From positions 62,001-126,000 of the forward strand of contig JADJPQ010000027.1 in assembly GCA_016713175.1 (NCBI GenBank): DNA of 64,000 nucleotides, in the 5' to 3' direction. Of the stretch, positions 58,757 to 64,000 are shown piece after piece. The number at the start of each line of letters is the position of its first letter. Positions within the stretch are counted from its first letter, which is position 1. A model generated the notes under the pieces. It was given only the letters and a program-made list of their open reading frames with translations, made no database searches and was not told the origin of the DNA. Origin of the DNA: Planctomycetota bacterium. Lineage in GTDB: Bacteria > Planctomycetota > UBA1135 > UBA2386. The translations under genes were made by a program, and so were the position numbers.

Positions 58757-60409
58757 CTACTTCGACTCGCCGCGACCGAACACCGCGTCCTGCTGCTCCA
58801 TGAGGCCCCGCCGCATCCGCAGCTTCTCCTCGAGCACCCGATTGATCGTGTCCTTGGTGTCCTCGGCCGAACGGACGATGCTCGGCGTGATGAACACGAT
58901 CAGCGTGGTGCGCGAATCCTGGGTCGTGCGGTTCTTGAACAGGTAGCCGAGCACCGGGATGTCGCCGAGCAGCGGCAGCTTGACCTCGGACTCGGTCTGG
59001 GTCCGCGTCACCAGGCCGCCGAGCACGGCGGTCTGGCCGGAGCGCAGCAGCACCTTGGTCGCCAACGTGCTCGAGGCCACGCGCGGCAACGCGATCTGGC
59101 CTTCCTCGCCACCGGTGCCGACCCGGAACACGTCGAAGCCGGCTGGCGCCAGCGACGTCGAGCCGGTGCCGGTCAACGCCGTCCGCTGCGGGATCACCTC
59201 GAGGATCACCTTGTCGGTGCCCGGGATCAGGTGCGGCGTGGTCAGCAACTGGAAGCCGATGTTGACCGGCGATTCGTCGCCTTCCTCGAGCGCCAGCAGC
59301 AGACCGCCGGCCTGGCCCTGTTCGACGCGCGCCTGGGCGTAGCGGACCGCCTCGCCGACGAAGATCGTCGAGGTCTGGTGGTCGAGCGCGACGATCTTGG
59401 GCGCCTGCAGGATCTCCGAGCGGGTGTCCTTCTTCAGCAGCCGCAGTGTCGCCGTCACCTGGGTGAAGTCGAGCGCGCCGAACACGACGTTCGGAATGGT
59501 GGTGCCGGCCGGATCGTTCTCGGCCTCGGTCGCGAACGGACCGCGACCCGCCGGGTTGGCGATGATGCTGTCCTCCCAACCGCCGCCGCCGAGATCGAAC
59601 GGCAACCGGTGCGGGATCGACCCGAGACCCATCGACGCCGACCAGCCGCTCTTCAGGGTGTCGAGCAGCGTGAAGTTGACCTCGCCCTTCTGCAGCGGCG
59701 CCTTGGCGCGCTTGTTCTCGATGTACTCCGATTCCATGAACGGCATGTACGTCGACTGCGGGCGCACGTAGCGCAGCTGGATGGTCGCGAACTCGAGGTC
59801 CTGGCGGATGTTGGCGGCCGACACCACGCGCAGGATGCCACGCGGTTCCGTGACCACTTCGAAGCCCAGCGTCTTGACCGCGGCGTCGAGCGCATCGCGC
59901 CACGGGATGTGCTTCAGGCGCAGCGTGATGTTGCCCTTGACCTCGGGCGACACCACGATGTTGGCGCCGGAGATCTTGGCGATCGTGTCGATCACCTTGG
60001 CGATGTCGGTGTTCTCGAAAGCGAAGTACACCCGCGGCGGTTTCTCGATCTTCAACACGCCGCCGGCGGCCTCGCTGACGATGCAGCCGGCCTGCTCGGC
60101 GACCAGGTCGAGCGCCTGGCGCCAGGCGACATCCTGCAGTTCGAGGGTCACCGTCTCCTCGATCGCCGGATCCATGATGATGTTGACGCTGGCCTTGCGC
60201 TTGATGGTCGCCACCACGTCGCGCAGGTCGCGGTCCTTCAGCTTGAGCGTCAGGCGACTGCTGCGGTCGCCCTCGGCATCGCTGCGGATCTCGCCTTGGC
60301 CCGGCCCCTGACCCGGCGTCGCCGGGGCGGTCTCCTGGGCGAAACCGCGGGTCGCGAGAACGGCCGCGCTCGCCGCGACAGCCAGGATCCAATTGTTCTT
60401 TGCCTGCAT
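58757..60409 (-). CDS. pilQ: Type IV pilus secretin PilQ
   Basis: 550 residues from ATG 60409, which gives the signal peptide NWILAVAASAAVLATRGFAQ; the frame opens further upstream without reason. Two secretin-N/STN-like domains lie at ~53-122 (LTLKLKDRDLRDVVATIKRK) and ~126-198 (YFAFENTDIAKVIDTIAKIS). The pore domain follows, with VASSTLATKVLLRSGQTAVLGG and the signature LPLLGDIPVLGYLFKNRTTQ before the C-terminal FITPSIV. It forms the outer-membrane channel for the pilus. The frame is intact, unlike the pil genes upstream. Confidence 0.93.
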   Translation of the reverse strand: MQAKNNWILAVAASAAVLATRGFAQETAPATPGQGPGQGEIRSDAEGDRSSRLTLKLKDRDLRDVVATIKRKASVNIIMDPAIEETVTLELQDVAWRQALDLVAEQAGCIVSEAAGGVLKIEKPPRVYFAFENTDIAKVIDTIAKISGANIVVSPEVKGNITLRLKHIPWRDALDAAVKTLGFEVVTEPRGILRVVSAANIRQDLEFATIQLRYVRPQSTYMPFMESEYIENKRAKAPLQKGEVNFTLLDTLKSGWSASMGLGSIPHRLPFDLGGGGWEDSIIANPAGRGPFATEAENDPAGTTIPNVVFGALDFTQVTATLRLLKKDTRSEILQAPKIVALDHQTSTIFVGEAVRYAQARVEQGQAGGLLLALEEGDESPVNIGFQLLTTPHLIPGTDKVILEVIPQRTALTGTGSTSLAPAGFDVFRVGTGGEEGQIALPRVASSTLATKVLLRSGQTAVLGGLVTRTQTESEVKLPLLGDIPVLGYLFKNRTTQDSRTTLIVFITPSIVRSAEDTKDTINRVLEEKLRMRRGLMEQQDAVFGRGESK

Positions 60410-60556
60410 CTTCGATCCTTCTCCCCGGAACGGGACGTCGGCGGTGTCGCGGCGGCTGGCCGCGGCGGGGACGCCGACTCGGTCCCTGGTCATTTCGTCG
60501 CTCGATCCCGCCGACCTTGAGCGGATCTCGTCGATCCGCCGCGATCGGCCCACCAT

Positions 60557-61991
60557 TCACAACGTGCGCACCAGCGTCAGGCCGCGGAACACGAACCGGA
60601 CGCTCTCTTCCTCGACTTTCTGCACCAGCAGATCGTCGCTGACGTACTCGCCTTCCTCGAAGACCTCGCCGTTCAGCAGCAGGCCCGAACGACCATCCTG
60701 GTTGACCAGCACGCCGGTCACCTTCAGGTCGAGCTGTTGGAACTCGATCGCCGTGGTCGCCTTCAGGTGCAGCGTCTTGGCCCGCACCGCCAGGTCATGG
60801 CGCGGATCGGCGTCCGGCACCGCCGCCGCGCGGCCACCGCCTCGTAGCGCTGCCGCGCCTCCTCGAGCTGGCCGTCTGCCGCAGTCTTTCTCCATCTCGC
60901 CGATCAGCTGTCGCCAGGTCGGCCTCGGCAGATGCGGATCCGGCGACGCCGTCGCTTGCCCTGCTCCACCGCCTCGCAGTTCCTTCAGCGGCTCCACGAC
61001 CTCCCGCCACCAGCGCCTTGGCAGGGCGCGAAGGTGATGCGGCTGACCGTCCTCGTCGAGTGCTCGGCGGCCAGCAGTTCCGGCGACCTCTTGAGTCGCT
61101 TTCGATGGTGACTGCTCGAACATCGTGTCGTCCTGGGCTGCCGCATCCGCGCGGCATCGTCGCGCAGCCGGTCAACGATCCCGCCGATGACGCTCTCGAC
61201 CAGTCCCGCTGCTCGGCGGGGCAAGGCCCGCCGCGGCCGTCGTCGGTCAGCCGTTCGCGCGGATCGACAAAGATGTCGCGGCGGCCCTGCGAGCCGCGAT
61301 GGTCCCACTTCTCGATGGTGACCGGGGAGGTGCGCTTGAAGATCTCCTCGCGCAGTTCCTCCTTCTTCCGGTCGTAGTCGGGGATCTGCACGTCCTGGCC
61401 GGCATTCTTGCCGTTGTACGTGTAGGTCTCCATCGTCAGCTTGATGGCGTGCACAGCGTCGCCTTCGCGCGTCTCCTCGCCCTTCTTGTTGCCGCTGGCG
61501 CCCGACTGGATCGCGAACTCGGTGATGTTCACGAACCGCTCGTAGTTCTCGACCAGGTTCACGAACTTGAGGAACTCCCACAGCGTCGCCGTCATCTCGT
61601 AGGTAGTCGATCGGGCGAACCGCCCGGTCGCTTTGCCGGACTTGTGCTCGCGCGGCGTGAACGCCGTGACGGCGATGCCGGACTGCCTGGCGAACTGGTT
61701 CAGCGTCCTGGTGAACGTGATCAGGTCCTTGTTCTCCGGCAGGATCTGCACGTACTCGTCGAGGTTCTCGCGCAGGATGATGACCTCCTTCTCGATCCCG
61801 GGAATCTGCGCGATCTTCTGGTCGGCGGCGGCGATCGCCGTGCGGTGCTGCTCGATCTTGCCCTCCATCTCCTCGATCAGGCCCTGCGCGTACCAGACGC
61901 CGCCCACCGCCGGGCAGGCAGGCGCCGAGCGCCAGCCGCCGATCGCCAGCAACTTCTGCTTCTTTGGTCCATCCTGGCCATGGTCGGTCAC
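60557..61991 (-). CDS. pilO: PilO with C-terminal PilP-like region; reading frame broken by several indels
   Basis: GTG 61991 lies next to the pilN stop. A transmembrane segment is frame-disturbed near 61910-61940 (the neighbouring frame gives RLALGACLP). PilO then reads through for ~230 residues: the coiled coil LIEEMEGKIEQHRTAIAAAD, DLITFTRTLNQFARQSGIAV, and TATLWEFLKFVNLVENYERF. From ~61240 the coding signal hops frames: GLVESVIGGIVDRLRDDAAR, later DGQLEEARQRYEAVAARR. It ends in another frame with a PilP-like beta domain (QQLDLKVTGVLVNQDGRSGL, stop 60557). I count at least five shifts. One gene with both domains is the best reconstruction. Confidence 0.7.
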
Positions 61992-61992
61992 C

Positions 61993-62649
61993 TCACTTCT
62001 TCGGGGCGCCGCGGGCCTTCTTGTCCTTCTTGACCGGCTTCGCCTCGATCACGGTCGGGGCGAACTGCATCGACAGATCGAACCGGAACGACTCGGCCGG
62101 CGTCCTGGTCTTGTCGAGGTCGATCTTGCCGCCCGGCTGCGACTTGGCGATCAGGTCCTTGACGAACGGTGCCGCCTCGAGGTCCTCGTGCAGGTTGGCG
62201 ACGCGGAACATCTCGCCGCCCTGCACCGCGCCCGGCAGCTTGACCGTCGCCCCCTTCTTGGGATCGGTCTTGATCGTCAGCGAATCGAACCAACCGAGAT
62301 GGCGTTCGATGTCGTTGTTGTTGTTGACGACGTCGATCAGTTCGTCGCAGAACTTCGACCATAGCCGCCGCGACTTGCCGATGTCGGTGATCGTCTGCAC
62401 GCGGTTGGTGTAGTCCTTCAGGTTGGCCTCGAGCTTGTCGTAGTAGGCCCCTTTCCTGCCTTCTCGGCGAGCTTGGCCTCGCCATCCCGCCCTCGCCTGC
62501 TCGGCCGCGCCGAGGTCCCCGAAGTAGACGATGCCGAACCAGCCGATGGCGGCGCTGCAGGAGGCGCGATGCCACCAGGCGATCAACACACGGGCGGACA
62601 TCGCGGTGCCACGGCGCAGTTCGACGGGCAGCAGATTGATGCGGATCAC
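61993..62649 (-). CDS. pilN: PilN, with compensating frameshifts
   Basis: 218 residues from GTG 62649, with GGAGGA at the right distance. Opens with VIRINLLPVELRRGTAMSA, the PilN signature. A transmembrane segment should follow but reads poorly (WWHRASCSAA), then GWFGIVYFGDLGAAEQ is normal. Between ~62450 and ~62487 the true sequence lies in another frame (DGEAKLAEKAGK), flanked by an extra base and a compensating shift. The rest is continuous (AYYDKLEANLKDYTNRVQTI, ELIDVVNNNNDIERHLGWF). PilN links PilM to PilO in the inner-membrane alignment complex. The final length is normal because the shifts cancel. Confidence 0.82.
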   Translation of the reverse strand: MIRINLLPVELRRGTAMSARVLIAWWHRASCSAAIGWFGIVYFGDLGAAEQARAGWRGQARREGRKGAYYDKLEANLKDYTNRVQTITDIGKSRRLWSKFCDELIDVVNNNNDIERHLGWFDSLTIKTDPKKGATVKLPGAVQGGEMFRVANLHEDLEAAPFVKDLIAKSQPGGKIDLDKTRTPAESFRFDLSMQFAPTVIEAKPVKKDKKARGAPKK

Positions 62650-62697
62650 TGGGGGTCCTCCGGTCGACGCCGCGGCGAGGCCGAGCGCCACCGCGAG

Positions 62698-63683
62698 TTA
62701 GGGCGCCAGCTGGTTGAGCGCCTCGACGTCGACGTTGTCGGCCTTGACCTTCAGGCCCTCGATCGGGTTCCAGGTCTTGGTGCGCTTCTCGAAGATCTTC
62801 TCCAGCCTCTCCTCGAGGAACGGCAGCAGCACCGAGCCGCCGCTGAGCAGGACGTCCTGCACCTCGCCGTCGAACTGGTTCTCGAAGAAGTCGAACGACA
62901 GGTTGATCTCGTTGCCGAGATCCTCGAGCACCTGGGCGACGGCCTCCTGCACGACGCCGGCCTGGTCGCCGGGCTCGCGCTTGAGCGCCTCGGCCTGCGT
63001 CTGCTCCATGCCAAAACGCCGCATGATCGCGTTGGTCAGGTCCTGCCCGCCCATCGGCACCTCGCGCGCGAAGCAGCTCACGTTGTCGCGCAGGATGTTG
63101 ATCCTCGACTTGCAGCCGCCGATGTCGATCAGCGCCACCGTACGTTCCGCTTCCTGGATGCCGGGATTGACCATCTCCGACAGCTCGAAGGCGTTGCCGA
63201 GCGCGAAGCCGTCGACGCCGACGCTGACCGGCTGCAGGCCGAGATCGATCAGCTGCCGGGCATGGTCCTCGACCACCGTCTTCTTGGCCGCGACCAGCAG
63301 CACCTTCATTTCCGGCTTGCCCTCCACGGTCGTGGTCGAACCGAGCTTCTGCGCGGCGATCTCGACCTCGGCAACGTCGAACGGGATGTACTTGTCGGCC
63401 TCGAGGTGACCGCCTGCAGCACCTTGTCCTCCGACATCTCGGCCATCGAGATGTAGCGGAAGATCACGTTCTTGCCGCTGACCGCCGTCGCCACCCGCTT
63501 GCTGCGGAACTTGGCGGCGCGCATCAACTCGGCGATCGCGTCCTGCCGCGCCGATTCGGACGTGACGTCGACCTGGGCGTAGCCGGTGATCAGGAAGTCG
63601 TACTTCTCCTGGGTCAGTTCGACGGCCTTGATGCAACTCGTGCCGATGTCGAGTCCGACGATGCTCTTCTTCTGCTTCAGCAT
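62698..63683 (-). CDS. pilM: PilM, actin-like ATPase, with one frameshift
   Basis: From ATG 63683 the protein begins MLKQKKSIVGLDIGTSCIKA (phosphate-1 loop of the actin fold) and runs to EDKVLQAV at ~63411. There the frame breaks and continues one frame over with HLEADKYIPFDVAEVEIAAQ. The second part has VALIDIGGCKSRINILRDN (phosphate-2), VPMGGQDLTNAIMRRFGM and a Gly-rich VLLSGGSVLLPFLEERL (adenosine motif), ending at 62698. Repaired length is ~327 residues. PilM is a cytoplasmic ATPase that binds the PilN N-terminus and anchors the pilus machine. Confidence 0.85.
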
Positions 63684-63799
63684 TGGGAACGTTCCTTCGG
63701 GGATGCCAGCCCGAGGCCCTATCGGCAGTTCCTGGTCGCCGGATTGAGGCCTGCCAACGGTCGCGCGTTGCCCGCGGGCCCGGGCCGGTAGCGTTCCTG

Positions 63800-63836
63800 G
63801 ACCCTCAGCCGCGAAAGCCGGGCGCGGCCCCGGGTC
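63800..63836 (-). terminator. Hairpin downstream of ptsH
   Basis: GACCC and GCCGCG pair with CGCGGC and GGGTC around a 9-nt loop, with a 3x3 internal mismatch. It lies 9 bp past the HPr stop on the minus strand. It probably separates ptsH from the pil genes. Confidence 0.4.
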
Positions 63837-63845
63837 CGCGAGCCG

Positions 63846-64000
63846 TCAGTCCTCGCCGAAGTTCGCCGCGACCAGTTCGGCCAGGGCCCGCAGCATCGGC
63901 TCGGCGTCGGGCCCTTCGGCCGCAGTTCGAGTTCGGTGCCGCGTTCGGCAGCCAGCATCATCATCGCCATGATCGACTTGCCGTCGACGCGCTCGTCGCC
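63846..64000 (-). CDS. ptsH: HPr phosphocarrier (ptsH), N-terminus outside the window, one frameshift
   Basis: The visible part reads GDERVDGKSIMAMMMLAAER, then GTELELR, and after a one-base shift near 63921 AEGPDAEPMLRALAELVAAN and FGED with stop at 63846-63848. This aligns with the second half of HPr; GKSIM holds the regulatory Ser46 that HPr kinase phosphorylates in Gram-positives and many other phyla. The catalytic His15 lies beyond the window edge. Planctomycetes often have HPr without sugar PTS transporters, suggesting a regulatory role. The shift resembles those of the nearby pil genes. Confidence 0.78.
   Translation of the reverse strand, partial: RRARRRQVDHGDDDAGCRTRHRTRTAAEGPDAEPMLRALAELVAANFGED

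Overview
The window is GC-rich throughout, with gene ends that often overlap as ATGA or GTGA. The gene content points to a bacterium of the phylum Planctomycetota. It has secreted PKD, kelch, FG-GAP and BNR-propeller proteins, a Tat-exported TIM-barrel isomerase-like protein, a Tat-exported Gfo/Idh/MocA oxidoreductase, HEAT and VWA proteins, a squalene/prenyltransferase-repeat protein, and a Gram-negative type IV pilus secretin. This placement is inferred from gene types; no rRNA is present. I see no CRISPR array, IS element, prophage or replication origin.

Layout. 0-7 kb: gene fragment, a Cys/His hydrolase-like small protein, tRNA-Val(CAC), an orphan histidine kinase and two coupled HEAT membrane proteins. 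7-13.6 kb: a MATE exporter, a PKD protein, a small membrane protein, then a mobile-DNA scar (RAYT transposase, a relic of a second copy, short tandem repeats, a dead small gene), and a sugar-isomerase-like protein. 13.6-15.4 kb: a MarR regulator with a perfect 18-bp operator, followed by doxX-pirin with a diverged copy of the same operator. 15.4-19 kb: radical SAM enzyme plus membrane protein, TPR lipoprotein, rnpA and yidD. 19-27.4 kb: four large envelope membrane proteins (GT-C glycosyltransferase, an unknown, two YfhO-like paralogues). 27.4-35 kb: transporter, VWA protein, chemoreceptor and divergent binding protein, BNR propeller. 35-40 kb: an FG-GAP protein interrupted by one in-frame TGA that is a selenocysteine candidate, then ssrA (tmRNA), a DUF433 protein, an SDR, smpB, tRNA-Leu(CAG) and a tRNA dihydrouridine synthase. 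40-49.7 kb: kelch protein, nucleoside symporter, htpX, zinc ribbon, HPF-like protein, nhaR, oxidoreductase, squalene-repeat protein and an outer-membrane barrel.

49.7-64 kb is one minus-strand block. In transcription order it runs ptsH (HPr, cut by the window edge), pilM, pilN, pilO/pilP fusion, secretin pilQ, RNase E/G, rplU, rpmA, obgE, pilT, a PDZ protein, coaX and a shortened MnmE-like GTPase. Ribosome assembly and RNA decay genes are thus interleaved with a type IV pilus or type II-like machine. From 60.6 kb to the end the reading frames carry many single-base indels, several in compensating pairs. This looks like poor local consensus quality or, less likely, decay.

The most interesting signal is the TGA at 35411-35413. 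The frame stays open on both sides, a Cys codon follows directly, and a perfect 7-bp hairpin with an AG-starting loop sits 12 nt downstream, which fits the bacterial SECIS layout. Second is the MarR operator pair, which suggests one regulon of marR and doxX-pirin. Third is a recurrent TANNNT box 7-11 nt upstream of start codons, suggesting leaderless transcription.
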